Assembly (NCBI GenBank): GCA_019114515.1
Contig: DXFH01000030.1
Coordinates: 1-45,533 of the forward strand
DNA length: 45,533 bases
Direction of reading: 5' to 3'
Origin: Candidatus Limosilactobacillus merdigallinarum
GTDB taxonomy: Bacteria > Bacillota > Bacilli > Lactobacillales > Lactobacillaceae
The translations under genes and the position numbers were made by a program. The notes under the pieces are model-generated. The model worked only from the letters and a program-made list of their open reading frames with translations. It was not told the origin of the DNA and searched no databases. Position 1 is the stretch's first letter; each line of letters opens with the position of its first letter. Positions 1 through 8,933 of the stretch are shown in pieces.

Positions 1-1
1 A

Positions 2-121
2 GCCAGTGAGGCAGTAACTGCTTTTCAAGATGAAGTAAAAAGAGCGATTGCTCGTTTTCAATTTAAGTCCCAGCCACGACTGGATAAAATTAACGAGATC
101 GTCAAGCATTTAAATAAATAG
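2..121 (+). CDS. C-terminal end of an unidentified protein (partial)
   Basis: An open frame enters from outside the window and reads 39 codons to a TAG at 119-121. The tail is charged and helical in character (it ends EIVKHLNK) with no motif I recognise. It is followed within 15 bases by a strong terminator and converges on prsA. In related lactobacilli a small HIT- or YtxH-type gene often sits next to prsA, but the fragment is too short to test that. Function unknown. Confidence 0.6.
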   Translation, partial: ASEAVTAFQDEVKRAIARFQFKSQPRLDKINEIVKHLNK

Positions 122-135
122 TCTCCTGAAAAATT

Positions 136-178
136 AAGACCCAGCGTTCACTATTTTGTGAATACTGGGTCTTTTTTA
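136..178. terminator. Bidirectional rho-independent terminator
   Basis: Nine-base arms AAGACCCAG (136-144) and CTGGGTCTT (165-173), with inner GTTCAC/GTGAA pairing, are followed by T6 on the plus strand and preceded by an A-rich run. It lies between the convergent partial gene and prsA, so it can serve both. Confidence 0.85.
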
Positions 179-226
179 TATGACCAATCTAAGCACCCTA
201 TAATATCAATGCTTTTGGTTGTTCAC

Positions 227-1180
227 TTACTTAGAACTAGAACTGCTGGAGTTGGAATTGCTGGTACCAATAGAACCATTAGTACGTGAAGAACTAGGGT
301 TCAAATAGCCATCTAGGATATTCTTCAGGTCCTTATCCTTAATGGAGACATTCCCCTTCTTCAATACCTTGGAAACCACATTAGCCATGAAGGACTGCTT
401 GTTCATGTTTTCTTCCACGATCTGGTCCTTCAAGTCATCAATGTGTGCACTCTTAGCACCCTTAGAGGGGTGTTTAACCATGTAGATAACCTGGTAACCG
501 TTATCGGTCTTGACTGGGGCCTTGGTATATTCACCCGTCTTCAAGGCAAATGCAGCCTTCTTATATGCAGAGTCGACGGATGAGCTGGTGTTATCGAATG
601 CTGGTACCACACCACCAGCTGCCTTGTTAGAGCTGTCAGTGGACTTAGACTTTGCCATCTTCTTAAATTCTTTGTACTTATCCCCATTCGTATTGTCTAA
701 TTGGCTAATGATGTTTTGTGCATCTTCCTTAGAACCAACAAGGATTTCCGCCGTTTGTACCTTTGGCTCATAACTCTTCCACTGCTTGTTGATGGCCTGG
801 TTAGAGAAAGTTGAGTAGTGACGAACAGCTGCTTCCAATAAGAGACGTGAACGGATTTGGTTCTTGAAAGTCTTCGTGGTGAGGCCTTGCTGCTGCAGTA
901 CCGCACTAAATTCGGAACCATATTGTGACTTGTAGGAATTGTATTCCTTGTTTACCTGTGAATCCGTAACCTGCTTACCATACTGCTTTTGAAGCACCTT
1001 ATCCAAAATCATTTGTTGCAGCACAGCCTTTCCTTGAGAGGTCTGCTTCATGCTGCTGTAATATTCACTTTCGGTAATCTTACCACCACTGGTAGTTGCT
1101 ACGGCTTTGTTGCCACAAGCAGCTAAAGGCAGCATAACAGCAACGCCGGCAATGATAGCCAGTAATTTCTTTGATTTCAA
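227..1180 (-). CDS. prsA: Foldase lipoprotein PrsA (peptidyl-prolyl isomerase)
   Basis: A 317-residue lipoprotein expected on the outer face of the membrane, where PrsA proteins help secreted proteins fold. A signal peptide ends in the lipobox LAAC with the lipidated cysteine at residue 22. A parvulin-type PpiC domain spans roughly residues 139-240 (AEILVGSKEDA..., AGGVVPAFD, GYQVIYMVKHP). The C-terminus is a low-complexity Ser/Asn tail. The start is TTG: the in-frame ATG four codons upstream is followed at once by TGA, and AAGGA precedes the TTG by about 11 bases. Confident from domain order and lipobox. Confidence 0.93.
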   Translation of the reverse strand: MKSKKLLAIIAGVAVMLPLAACGNKAVATTSGGKITESEYYSSMKQTSQGKAVLQQMILDKVLQKQYGKQVTDSQVNKEYNSYKSQYGSEFSAVLQQQGLTTKTFKNQIRSRLLLEAAVRHYSTFSNQAINKQWKSYEPKVQTAEILVGSKEDAQNIISQLDNTNGDKYKEFKKMAKSKSTDSSNKAAGGVVPAFDNTSSSVDSAYKKAAFALKTGEYTKAPVKTDNGYQVIYMVKHPSKGAKSAHIDDLKDQIVEENMNKQSFMANVVSKVLKKGNVSIKDKDLKNILDGYLNPSSSRTNGSIGTSNSNSSSSSSK

Positions 1181-1270
1181 ACTGTTTCACATCCTTATAA
1201 ATAGTTACCCATCTAATATAACACAAGCAAATTAGACAACCATGTTGATTATAAAATATTTAGTATTTCT

Positions 1271-2233
1271 TCACTCATTTTTCTTATTCAGCAACGGACG
1301 GTAGAAAGAACGGTTATCTAAGGCAAAAATACAGTCAGAAAACTCGCCCGGCGCTGTCTTCCTCAATGCCGTCTGCATCATCATGATGCTGGCATCCAAT
1401 TCATCTAAATGATGTAAAATTTCCGCCTCCATTAACTGGGGCCTGATTGGCGAGCCATATTCCTGCAATCCATGGTGAGACAAGACCATATGCCGTAGTA
1501 AAACCACTTCGGGAGCATCCTGATCAAGATGAAGCTCTTCACAAGCAGTACAGATCTCCCCATCAATTAATGAGATATGACCAATCAGTTTGCCGGTAAC
1601 CGTGTACTGGGTACCGATCGCTCCTGATAGTTCAATGGTTTTGCCTAAATCATGCAGTAATGCTCCCGAATACAGCAATGACTTGTTAATAACGGGATAC
1701 AGTTCACAGACTGATTGGGCCAATCGTAAAATAGACAACGTATGATATGACAAGCCACCCACGAAGGCATGGTGGTTGGACTTGGCAGCTGGTGATTTAA
1801 AAAAGGCTTCACCGTGTTGACCAATTAGGTAATAAACAATTTTTTGCCAAACTGGGTTGTCGATTGCTTTCAAAAAGGGGCGCAGCTCATCTTTAATTTG
1901 TTCTTCGCTTTCTGGTGCCCGTGCCACATAATCGGCGGGATCATTAGGCTCATTGTCAGTGGCGACCCTCACACTATCAATATTAACCTGCGGATTATCT
2001 TTATATGAAGAGCGCGTACCTTCTAAATAGACCACCGTTCCTGGAGTCAGGGATTGTTCTTGCTCTTCATTTACATCCCACAGATTGCCCATCAAGTCGC
2101 CAGAACGATCACTAAAGGTCAGTGATAAGTAATCGTCACCCTTTCTGGTTTGACGAATTTGGGCATCTTTAATCAACGCAAATAATTGGACGTGATCGCC
2201 ATCTTGCAAGTCTGCTAACTGTTGATCGGCCAT
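1271..2233 (-). CDS. yhaM: 3'-5' exoribonuclease YhaM
   Basis: A 320-residue cytoplasmic nuclease of the YhaM family, which trims RNA (and single-stranded DNA) from the 3' end. The N-terminal part is an OB-fold-like nucleic-acid domain (DGDHVQLFALIKDA, YLSLTFSDRSG). An HD hydrolase domain follows, with a histidine pair near 154-155 and the HDLGK metal motif at about 194-198. An in-frame ATG six codons upstream exists, but AAAGGAG sits 8 bases before the ATG at 2233, so the shorter start is chosen. It lies downstream of the UPF0342 gene, separated by a terminator-like hairpin. Confidence 0.92.
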   Translation of the reverse strand: MADQQLADLQDGDHVQLFALIKDAQIRQTRKGDDYLSLTFSDRSGDLMGNLWDVNEEQEQSLTPGTVVYLEGTRSSYKDNPQVNIDSVRVATDNEPNDPADYVARAPESEEQIKDELRPFLKAIDNPVWQKIVYYLIGQHGEAFFKSPAAKSNHHAFVGGLSYHTLSILRLAQSVCELYPVINKSLLYSGALLHDLGKTIELSGAIGTQYTVTGKLIGHISLIDGEICTACEELHLDQDAPEVVLLRHMVLSHHGLQEYGSPIRPQLMEAEILHHLDELDASIMMMQTALRKTAPGEFSDCIFALDNRSFYRPLLNKKNE

Positions 2234-2252
2234 TTTACCGCTCCTTTCCATG

Positions 2253-2291
2253 AAAAAATGGGGCTAGCGATCATGCGCTTTTGCCCCATTT
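2253..2291 (-). terminator. Intercistronic terminator before yhaM
   Basis: On the minus strand AAATGGGGC pairs with GCCCCATTT around an inner AGCG/CGCT stem, followed by a T6 run ending 20 bases before the yhaM start. It is the shape of an intrinsic terminator or partial attenuator between the UPF0342 gene and yhaM. Confidence 0.75.
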
Positions 2292-2305
2292 GATTCAGAA
2301 ATTAA

Positions 2306-2659
2306 TTATTGCAGTGCTTCTTTGTACAAATCTTGGATTGGCTTCGTGATCGTATCATTCAGCTGCTGCAACATGTTGTCCATCTGCTTTTCTTTTTCCA
2401 TCAAAGCGCGGACCGCATCCTTTTGTGAAACCTGCTTAGCCAGGTCCTGAACATTTTTGATCTCTTCGTCACTCAGCTTTTCGCCCTTCATTTGCTTCTG
2501 CTGAGCTTGTGCTTGGGACTGCTGGAACTTCTTAAACAAGTCAAATGCTTCCGTATCAGCCTTTAAAGCATCAAAGGACTGCTTCAAAGCTTGAAATTCC
2601 TGTGTCTGACTCATTTGTTGTTCCAATTCATTTGCCGTGTCGTAAATATTTACCACCAT
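2306..2659 (-). CDS. UPF0342/YheA-YlbF-type helical protein
   Basis: A 117-residue, almost wholly alpha-helical protein rich in Gln, Lys and Glu. It matches the length and style of the UPF0342 (YheA/YmcA) family: MVVNIYDTANELEQQM at the start, then a long coiled region and a C-terminal PIQDLYKEAL. Relatives YlbF and YmcA in Bacillus form a complex acting on RNase Y; the exact role of UPF0342 members is not settled. It lies between pbp2A and yhaM on the same strand, a familiar lactobacillal order. Family call is firm, function is not. Confidence 0.82.
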   Translation of the reverse strand: MVVNIYDTANELEQQMSQTQEFQALKQSFDALKADTEAFDLFKKFQQSQAQAQQKQMKGEKLSDEEIKNVQDLAKQVSQKDAVRALMEKEKQMDNMLQQLNDTITKPIQDLYKEALQ

Positions 2660-2710
2660 GTGATAAACCTCCTCAATAATGCTGTCTATTATTGTAGCAT
2701 GTGGGGAAAA

Positions 2711-4828
2711 TTACCGAAAGAGTGAAGAGATGCCATTCCATAAGTCCTTTGCCTTTTGGCCGATGTTACCCGCACCCTGACGAACCTGGTTGGCAAAATC
2801 GCCAGCATCGGTCCAGAAGTCGCTGCCATTATTCTTAGTATCCTTTTGCGCCTTTTCCTGAGCGTCTTCAACTTTAAATTTAGTTCCGGCCGTATGCGGC
2901 AAGAGACTACCCATCTCAGCTTTAAATAATGAGTTTACGTCATTACTTTGGATATTAGTTTGTTGGTTCTGCTTGCTGTCATAACCTTCCCAGGTCACCA
3001 CAACGACATCAGGCGTGTAACCAATTATCCATTGGTCACGATCACTTTGATCATTCTTGATGCCTGTATCCGTAGTGCCAGTTTTACCAGCTAATGTATA
3101 ACCAGTTGGTTTCGCTGTTTTACCAGTACCATGCTTGTATACGCCAATCATCATACTCGTCATTGTGTCAGCGTTTTTCTTGGAAATCACCTGTTTGCTG
3201 GTTAAGCGCGCTTTTGATTTACGTTTAATGGTATGACCAGTGGAATCCTTAATCTCGGTAATTAAATGCCCCGTTGGCAATTTACCATCAGCCGCAAAAG
3301 CTGAGTAAGCCCGTGCCAGCTGTTCAGGGGACACTCCCGTCGTCATCCCGCCTAATGCAAGTGCTAAGTTCTTATCACCCTTTTGAACGGGCAGACCAAA
3401 TTTTTGGGCCATCGAGTAGCCATCATTCACGCCAATCTTATTCAACAACCATACCGCTGGTGCATTCAGTGACTCATACAATGCCTTATACATTGGCACG
3501 CTACCGCTATATTCATTATTGTAATTGTGTGGTGTGTAATGATTGGTGCCGTATGACTGCTTCTCATCTTGCAAAGAAGAATCATAGTAATAACCGTTTT
3601 CTAGGGCAGGTGCGTACACTGCAATCGGCTTCATCGTTGATCCTGGCTGCCGACGCATTTGTGTCGAACGGTTATAGCCCCGGAAGACGTGTTTGCCACG
3701 GCCACCAACAATTGCGGTCACCCCACCTGTCTTCGGGTTCATCGCAATGGAAGCAGATTGAGCCATTGCACCTGTGGACTGTGGGAAGTTATCGTCATCA
3801 TCATAGGTTCTTTGCATTGCTTTTTGCTGACCCTGATCGAGTGTGGTATAGATCTTATAACCATCGTTCATAACTTCTTTTTCCGTCAATCCATAGTCGC
3901 TAATAGCCTCACTAATCACGGCATCAAAGTAATACGGGTAACGGTAAGTGTCTGGTGCGTGGTAACCATTATCAATGGTCAGGGGTTCGTTTTGATAACG
4001 TTTGGCTGCTGACTGTGACAATTTGTGGTTATCAACCATGAGCTGCAAGACCACATTCCGTCGCTCACGACAAGCCTCTGGATGAGCAATCGGATCGTAT
4101 ATTCCTGGAGAAGTCAACATTCCCGCCAAAGTGGCAGCTTGAGGCACAGTCAGATCACTGGCGTCAGTATTAAAGTAACGCTTAGCGGCATCTTGCACAC
4201 CCCATACCCCATTGCCAAAGTAAGCATTATTCAAGTACATCGTCAAAATGTCGCGTTTGGAATACTGATTTTCCACTTCTACCGCAATAAAGATTTCCTT
4301 GGACTTTCGGGAAAAGGTTTGCTGCTGCGTTAAGAAGGCATTCTTAACTAATTGTTGGGTAAGGGTACTACCCCCACCAGAAATATAGTTACGGTGCAAG
4401 ATTTTATTCTTTACCAGTAAGAAACTGGCACGCATGATGCCCTTTACAGAGAATCCATGTTCATGATAAAAATTGCGATCTTCTGTCGATAAGACCGCAT
4501 CAGGCACGTTTTTAGAAATGTGGTCCAGTTTAACATAGGTGTCCTTTTGGGAATATAAGCTGCCCGCTGAATCTCGATTGCGATCATAAATCATGGTCGG
4601 GCGCTCCAAGCGTGACTGCAAATTTTTTACATCCGCTGTCTTGGCAACGAAAGTTAAGTAGATGCTAGCGATCAAAAATAAAGACAGAACAATGACAATC
4701 AACCAACGTGTAAGCTGGTAACGATGCCATTTTTGCTTCAACCATCGCCATGCACGCGAAGCCCAGGCAGAGATTAATTTTTTCAATCGTTCGGTCCATA
4801 AGGACTGATCCTGTGGTGCACGTTTCAT
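2711..4828 (-). CDS. pbp2A: Class A penicillin-binding protein (PBP2A/1A type)
   Basis: A 705-residue bifunctional peptidoglycan synthase. A basic cytoplasmic tail is followed by one membrane anchor (about residues 41-61), then a GT51 glycosyltransferase domain (catalytic EDRNFYHEHG at 116-125; GGSTLTQQ at about 152) and a transpeptidase domain with the three expected motifs: STMK near 397, SLN near 454 and KTG near 580. The start has AGGAG six bases upstream. All catalytic residues appear present. The gene precedes the UPF0342 gene as in other lactobacilli. The pbp2A name is by position and architecture; pbp1A-type naming is possible. Confidence 0.92.
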   Translation of the reverse strand: MKRAPQDQSLWTERLKKLISAWASRAWRWLKQKWHRYQLTRWLIVIVLSLFLIASIYLTFVAKTADVKNLQSRLERPTMIYDRNRDSAGSLYSQKDTYVKLDHISKNVPDAVLSTEDRNFYHEHGFSVKGIMRASFLLVKNKILHRNYISGGGSTLTQQLVKNAFLTQQQTFSRKSKEIFIAVEVENQYSKRDILTMYLNNAYFGNGVWGVQDAAKRYFNTDASDLTVPQAATLAGMLTSPGIYDPIAHPEACRERRNVVLQLMVDNHKLSQSAAKRYQNEPLTIDNGYHAPDTYRYPYYFDAVISEAISDYGLTEKEVMNDGYKIYTTLDQGQQKAMQRTYDDDDNFPQSTGAMAQSASIAMNPKTGGVTAIVGGRGKHVFRGYNRSTQMRRQPGSTMKPIAVYAPALENGYYYDSSLQDEKQSYGTNHYTPHNYNNEYSGSVPMYKALYESLNAPAVWLLNKIGVNDGYSMAQKFGLPVQKGDKNLALALGGMTTGVSPEQLARAYSAFAADGKLPTGHLITEIKDSTGHTIKRKSKARLTSKQVISKKNADTMTSMMIGVYKHGTGKTAKPTGYTLAGKTGTTDTGIKNDQSDRDQWIIGYTPDVVVVTWEGYDSKQNQQTNIQSNDVNSLFKAEMGSLLPHTAGTKFKVEDAQEKAQKDTKNNGSDFWTDAGDFANQVRQGAGNIGQKAKDLWNGISSLFR

Positions 4829-4962
4829 AGTATGCTCCTGTTTAAAATACTGAATTTAATTTTACCACTGCAGGGAAAAAAGGCATTTCAACTAGCCACT
4901 CCTTAGTTAATTCTTCAACATTGTTTCTCTTAAAAATAGCTTGCAAGCTGACTTTCTCAGTC

Positions 4963-5007
4963 AAAAAAGCCCTAACACTCTGTTTTTGGCGAGTGTTAGA
5001 GCTTTTT
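4963..5007 (-). terminator. Terminator of argS
   Basis: Arms CTAACACTC (4972-4980) and GAGTGTTAG (4991-4999), extended by AGC/GCT, with T6 on the minus strand just after the argS stop. The plus strand also has a T5, so it may work both ways. Confidence 0.85.
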
Positions 5008-5030
5008 AAAATACTCAATTGCAATTTACG

Positions 5031-6719
5031 CTACATTTCATCAGGTGCCTTAACACCTAACAGTGCCAAGGAAGATTTAAGGATTTCACTAACCGCACGT
5101 ACTAGTGCTAAGCGTGAGTCGCGTTCGTCATCCACAACCAAAATCCGGTTGTGGGCGTAATATTGGTTGAAATCTTTTGCCAAAGCCAGCGCATATTTAC
5201 CAATCAGGGAAGGATCGTATTCCTTGGCAGCCCGTTCAATTACTTCGCCGTATTGCCCCAATCGTTTAATAATTCCCCAGGCCTCGTCGCCTTCCAGGTG
5301 GATATCAATATTCGTCAAATCTGATTGACCGGCCTTACGCAAAATACTTTCTGCACGAGCATGGGCATACTGAACATACGGACCAGTTTCTCCTTCAAAC
5401 TTCACCACGTCGGCTAGCTTGAAGTCAATAGAGTTAGTCCGTTCATTCTTCAAGTCATGGAAAATCACGGCACCTACACCGACTTGCTGAGCAACCACGT
5501 CCGCATTCTTTAGCGTGGGGTTCTTTTCAGCGATCTGTTGACGAGCCAACTTAATGGAATCATTCAATACGTCCTCAAGTTGGACAATATTTCCCTTACG
5601 CGTGGACATCTTTTTACCATTTAAGCTCATTAAACCAAACGGGATGTAGTGAATTTGTTTCGACCACGTGAAGCCCATTTCTGCCAAAACCGCTCTCAGT
5701 TGATCAAAGTGGTTACGCTGTTCTGCACCAACCACGTACAGGGCCTGGGCGAAACCATACATCCGCTTACGGAACAGAGCAGCGGCAAGGTCACGCGTCA
5801 TGTACAAAGATGAGCCGTCTGACTTAGTAATCAAAGCTGGGTTCAGGTTGTACTTGGTCAGGTCAACAATCTTTGCCCCACGACTCTCTTGTAACAAACC
5901 TTTGTCTGCTAACAGCTGGTCGATTTCAGGCATCTTATCGTTATAGAAAGCCTCACCATTGTATGAATCGAAGTGGATGTCCAGCATCTGATAAATCTTC
6001 ATAAACCGAGACAATGATGCTGCCCGGAACCACTTCCACAAACGACGAGCTTCGGGATCGCCGTCTTCCAGCTTCTTAAACCATTTACGCCCTGCATCCG
6101 AATATTCAGGGTGTTCGTCTGCTTCAGTATTAATCCGCACGTAATACTTTTGCAGGGTATTAATCGGGTCCTTTTTAACGGCCTCTTCGTCGCCCCACAT
6201 TTCATAAGCAGCCATCAGCTTACCAAATTGGGTACCCCAATCGCCTAAGTGATTAATGCGGATTGGATTGTAGCCAACTTTTGCCAGGATGTTGGCAATG
6301 GCATTACCGATAACGGTTGAACGCAAGTGACCCATCCCCATTGGCTTGGCTATGTTTGGCGATGACAGGTCGATCGCTACATTGGCCTGGTGACCAATAT
6401 TTTGTGAACCATAGTTTTGCGGATCGTGCAAAATGGTTTGCAAAAGATTAACCGCGACTGCCTGCTTATCCAGGTAAAAGTTAATGTACGGTCCAGCAAC
6501 GACAACTTTTTCAAAACCATCTTGGTCAATTTGGGCAACTAAATCCTTTGCAATTAACTGTGGTGCCTTGTGCAAAGTCTTAGCTAAGAAAAAAGTAGGA
6601 AATGCGTAGTCCCCATTTTTTTCGTCTTTAGGGCGTTCAATTTTGCCCAAAATGTCTACCATACTTAAATCAGGTAGTGCTTTTGCTAGTGTCTGCGCCA
6701 CTTGTTGACGTTCATCCAT
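5031..6719 (-). CDS. argS: Arginyl-tRNA synthetase
   Basis: A 562-residue class I synthetase that charges tRNA-Arg in the cytoplasm. Visible are the N-terminal Add1 domain, the HIGH-type motif in [16 protein letters not shown], a KMSKS-type motif [10 protein letters not shown], and the C-terminal anticodon-binding DALR region ending [10 protein letters not shown]. Length is normal for the family. AGGAGG lies seven bases before the ATG. The leader upstream is a T-box with an arginine specifier, so expression should rise when uncharged tRNA-Arg accumulates. Confidence 0.97.
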   Translation of the reverse strand: MDERQQVAQTLAKALPDLSMVDILGKIERPKDEKNGDYAFPTFFLAKTLHKAPQLIAKDLVAQIDQDGFEKVVVAGPYINFYLDKQAVAVNLLQTILHDPQNYGSQNIGHQANVAIDLSSPNIAKPMGMGHLRSTVIGNAIANILAKVGYNPIRINHLGDWGTQFGKLMAAYEMWGDEEAVKKDPINTLQKYYVRINTEADEHPEYSDAGRKWFKKLEDGDPEARRLWKWFRAASLSRFMKIYQMLDIHFDSYNGEAFYNDKMPEIDQLLADKGLLQESRGAKIVDLTKYNLNPALITKSDGSSLYMTRDLAAALFRKRMYGFAQALYVVGAEQRNHFDQLRAVLAEMGFTWSKQIHYIPFGLMSLNGKKMSTRKGNIVQLEDVLNDSIKLARQQIAEKNPTLKNADVVAQQVGVGAVIFHDLKNERTNSIDFKLADVVKFEGETGPYVQYAHARAESILRKAGQSDLTNIDIHLEGDEAWGIIKRLGQYGEVIERAAKEYDPSLIGKYALALAKDFNQYYAHNRILVVDDERDSRLALVRAVSEILKSSLALLGVKAPDEM

Positions 6720-6737
6720 GATTAAACCTCCTAAATA

Positions 6738-6945
6738 AAAAAGTCTCTAATAGGCCGTTACCTATTAGAGACGAGAATTCCCGCGGTACCACTCTAGTTG
6801 AATTTTCATTCCACTCAAGTCTAATTTAAATAATGATTTACCAGCACGCTTTCCGTCCCTTTATCAATTCGTCTCCCACCAAATACGAACTCGCTGAATG
6901 AATTCAGGACTTACTACTCTGGCAAATGACCGCTGTTAAAGAAAA
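6738..6945 (-). promoter_or_regulatory. T-box riboswitch of argS (Arg, CGU specifier)
   Basis: On the minus strand the T-box core AGAGTGGTACCGCGG (6782-6796) is followed by a terminator hairpin, TCTCTAATAGG pairing with CCTATTAGAGA, ending in T6 at about 6738. Stem I is readable: TTGCCAG pairs with CTGGTAA and GTCC with GGAC, with AGTA on the 5' side of the internal loop and GGAAAGCGTG on the 3' side. The triplet CGT (6846-6848) in that loop is the arginine specifier. No separate promoter is clear between it and tRNA-Gly. T-box call is firm; the specifier is my reading of the fold. Confidence 0.92.
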
Positions 6946-6977
6946 AAGCATCATCAACTGACGGTGCTTAGCGGCTA

Positions 6978-7048
6978 AGCGGGTAACGAGAATCGAACTC
7001 GCGACTTAACCTTGGGAAGGTTATGTTTTACCACTGAACTATACCCGC
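6978..7048 (-). tRNA. tRNA-Gly(CCC)
   Basis: The minus strand folds as a 71-nt tRNA: acceptor GCGGGTA/TACCCGC, T-arm with TTCGAAT, and anticodon stem TAACC/GGTTA around loop TTCCCAA, giving anticodon CCC for GGG codons. The D-stem has only three clear pairs. CCA is not encoded. It stands alone just upstream of the argS T-box leader, on the same strand. Confidence 0.92.
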
Positions 7049-7053
7049 AAAAT

Positions 7054-7076
7054 AAATGAGTAATATCTACTCATTT
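7054..7076 (-). terminator. Weak terminator after the DUF2187-like gene
   Basis: AAATGAGTA and TACTCATTT form a perfect nine-pair stem with a five-base loop, followed on the minus strand by ATTTTG just before tRNA-Gly. The T-run is short, so some read-through into the tRNA and argS leader is possible. Confidence 0.5.
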
Positions 7077-7091
7077 GATAATACCATATTT

Positions 7092-7445
7092 TTAGTCGTT
7101 GTCAGCAGCTTTTTTAGTCTTTTTGCTTTTAGCTTTGCTGCTCTTCCGCTTGCGTGAAGTCTTGTTAGCCTTGGCAGCCCTTTCTTCCGCTTCCTTTTCT
7201 TCCAAAGCGGCCACTTTACGGTCTTCATCAGTCCGCGGAACTGCCTTAATCATCTTGGCTTCACTCTTACGAATGACGGCGCGGCCGTTTAATTCGTTAA
7301 CGCTGGACTTATCTGATGAGTTGAAATCATCAATCGATATCATTAATGAGTTATCGTAAACCTTTTCGACCACACCAGAGAAATTATGCTCCAGCTGACC
7401 AAACTTTTTACCTTCAACAACGTCGCCAACCTTAAAGAAAGTCAT
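7092..7445 (-). CDS. DUF2187-like KOW-type small basic protein
   Basis: A 117-residue protein with two parts. Residues 1-65 resemble the KOW-like beta domain of DUF2187 (FFKVGDVVEGKKFGQ, FSGVVEKVYDNSLMISID). A highly charged tail (about 80-117) of Glu/Ala then Lys/Arg/Ser ends KKTKKAADND. A GTG three codons upstream is open, but GAGG eight bases before the ATG at 7445 favours that ATG. The basic tail and beta domain suggest nucleic-acid or ribosome contact; this is inference. It precedes tRNA-Gly and argS on the same strand. Confidence 0.75.
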   Translation of the reverse strand: MTFFKVGDVVEGKKFGQLEHNFSGVVEKVYDNSLMISIDDFNSSDKSSVNELNGRAVIRKSEAKMIKAVPRTDEDRKVAALEEKEAEERAAKANKTSRKRKSSKAKSKKTKKAADND

Positions 7446-7588
7446 CCAAGCCACCTCACAAATAAATGATTAAACAGTAATAAATATTTTACTCTTTTTA
7501 TAAGGCTTTCTCAAGTAATCAATATTTTACTATGACGATGGCTTAAAATGATAAGATATGAATGTAACTAATGGCTTGGAGGAGCAAA

Positions 7589-7921
7589 ATGCTAGTTTTC
7601 TTGTACTTTTTAGTTTGTGGTTTGCTTTTTCTAATATGTTTGCATTTGGGGCTGCATGCAAATGTTGAAAAGCACGTTTCAAAATGGCTGGTCTGGGACC
7701 GCATTTTTATTTCCGCCCTACTCATCGGGAAAATTGTCCAATCCTTACGTAATCTCAATCATTTTTGGGGAATCAACCTCGTGCAGATACTGATTTTAAT
7801 CATCATTATGCTGCTGGTGGAAATGAGTTTCCGGCGCAAACGACTCACTTTTGGTGATCCCCACCTCAATTCAGTGGTCGAAGTACTTTCCTTATCTGCA
7901 GTAATTGTGATCTTAATCTGA
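7589..7921 (+). CDS. Small membrane protein, DUF1516 (YisL)-like
   Basis: A 110-residue integral membrane protein with about four hydrophobic segments (MLVFLYFLVCGLLFLICLHL, WDRIFISALLIGKIV, INLVQILILIIIMLLVEM, and a C-terminal one). Spacing of segments and the basic FRRKRL turn resemble the DUF1516/YisL family (about 115 residues), but I rate this as likely, not certain. The ATG at 7589 has GGAGGAG four bases before it; an upstream ATG at 7571 has no such site. It ends exactly against the stop of the convergent FolC-like gene. No function is known to me. Confidence 0.7.
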   Translation: MLVFLYFLVCGLLFLICLHLGLHANVEKHVSKWLVWDRIFISALLIGKIVQSLRNLNHFWGINLVQILILIIIMLLVEMSFRRKRLTFGDPHLNSVVEVLSLSAVIVILI

Positions 7922-8806
7922 CTAAACTAACACAGTACTAGTAGTCTTCACCGTCAAGCCATTATCTTTTAACCAGTTGGCAACGGTCAAGAGCAGACAA
8001 ATATTGCGTAATTGCTTTTCATCTGGATAATCAGCCAAAGCTAATTTAAAGTGCTGCCGTGGGGTGGCAACTTGCAAACATGCAGGTTGTTGCCCCTCTT
8101 TTTTTATTGTCAGCGTTACAAACTGACTGCTTTCAATCACCTTTACTCCTTTCTTCTTGACAAAATTAGCAATGTTTTTATGGAATTCTCCCTTAATTTC
8201 GGGGCCGACAATGACTGCCTTTGTTCCTCTCTTCACCACTCCGGCTTTGGCCCACGCAATTTGTCTGATTGTAGTTCCCAATTTACGCCAGTGATCCATA
8301 CAGCAACTAGTCACGATCACTAAGTCGGGGATACTAATTGCATTACTTATATCACCAATGCCACCCATCCTAGCCGACAAAATTAACCAATCAACGTTTT
8401 TTGTTGCAAAATAATTAATTGCAATCAAAAATGTCCATTCTTCTAAAGTTAATGAGCTTTCAGCCATATCAAGCGGTAAATGACAATATATTTGCCAATA
8501 ATTACGCACATAGTCTGCTTGATTAATCGCTTGCCCATTAATTTGGATTTGCCTGCACGGGTCTAAAGATTCATCACGATGAAAGCAAGCAATTTTTAAC
8601 TTACTCTGACCCATGAGGGGTAACAACGCAGTGATCAAATATTGTTTGCCATGGGTACCAACGACGTGAATGATCCGGAAATTCTGATCAGGATGATTTA
8701 AATTAAATAGCACTTGGCGAACACGACCTACCCGATCACAATTGGTATTAATACATGAATTATTTTTTAAAGAGTGCACAAGCTCTTTATAGTTATCTAC
8801 TATCAT
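7922..8806 (-). CDS. Degenerate FolC-like (Mur ligase superfamily) protein
   Basis: A 294-residue protein that aligns by eye with the first two-thirds of folylpolyglutamate synthase. IHVVGTHGKQYL stands where FolC has HVTGTNGKGS; LTLEEWTFLIAINYF, VDWLILSARMGGIGD, CMDHWRKLG and AWAKAGVVKRG match successive FolC blocks. The P-loop GKGS is GKQY, the catalytic Glu of the EVGxGG motif is Ser, and the whole C-terminal ligase domain (about 130 residues) is missing, yet the frame is open. Activity as FolC is therefore unlikely. The ATG at 8806 is preceded by GGTGAG; an upstream GTG is the alternative. Confidence 0.72.
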   Translation of the reverse strand: MIVDNYKELVHSLKNNSCINTNCDRVGRVRQVLFNLNHPDQNFRIIHVVGTHGKQYLITALLPLMGQSKLKIACFHRDESLDPCRQIQINGQAINQADYVRNYWQIYCHLPLDMAESSLTLEEWTFLIAINYFATKNVDWLILSARMGGIGDISNAISIPDLVIVTSCCMDHWRKLGTTIRQIAWAKAGVVKRGTKAVIVGPEIKGEFHKNIANFVKKKGVKVIESSQFVTLTIKKEGQQPACLQVATPRQHFKLALADYPDEKQLRNICLLLTVANWLKDNGLTVKTTSTVLV

Positions 8807-8893
8807 CTTTCTCACCACATTTGGCTAAAATCATTTCCAGTATTAACATACGCAGTCATACCGAAAAAATGCGAAAAAAGTCTAAATGGCAAT

Positions 8894-8925
8894 AAAAAAA
8901 CCGCTAAGCAATCAATGCTTAACGG
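8894..8925 (-). terminator. Terminator of tRNA-Leu(CAG)
   Basis: CCGCTAAGCA (8901-8910) pairs with TGCTTAACGG (8916-8925) and is followed on the minus strand by T7, just downstream of tRNA-Leu. Confidence 0.8.
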
Positions 8926-8933
8926 CTAAATGA

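Noticed and set aside
3274-3873. 199-codon open frame on the plus strand
   Set aside because: It lies wholly opposite the penicillin-binding protein gene, has no ribosome site and no protein-like composition.
7571-7588. Upstream ATG for the small DUF1516-like membrane protein
   Set aside because: GGAGGAG stands right before the ATG at 7589 and would lie inside the coding sequence if the upstream start were used.
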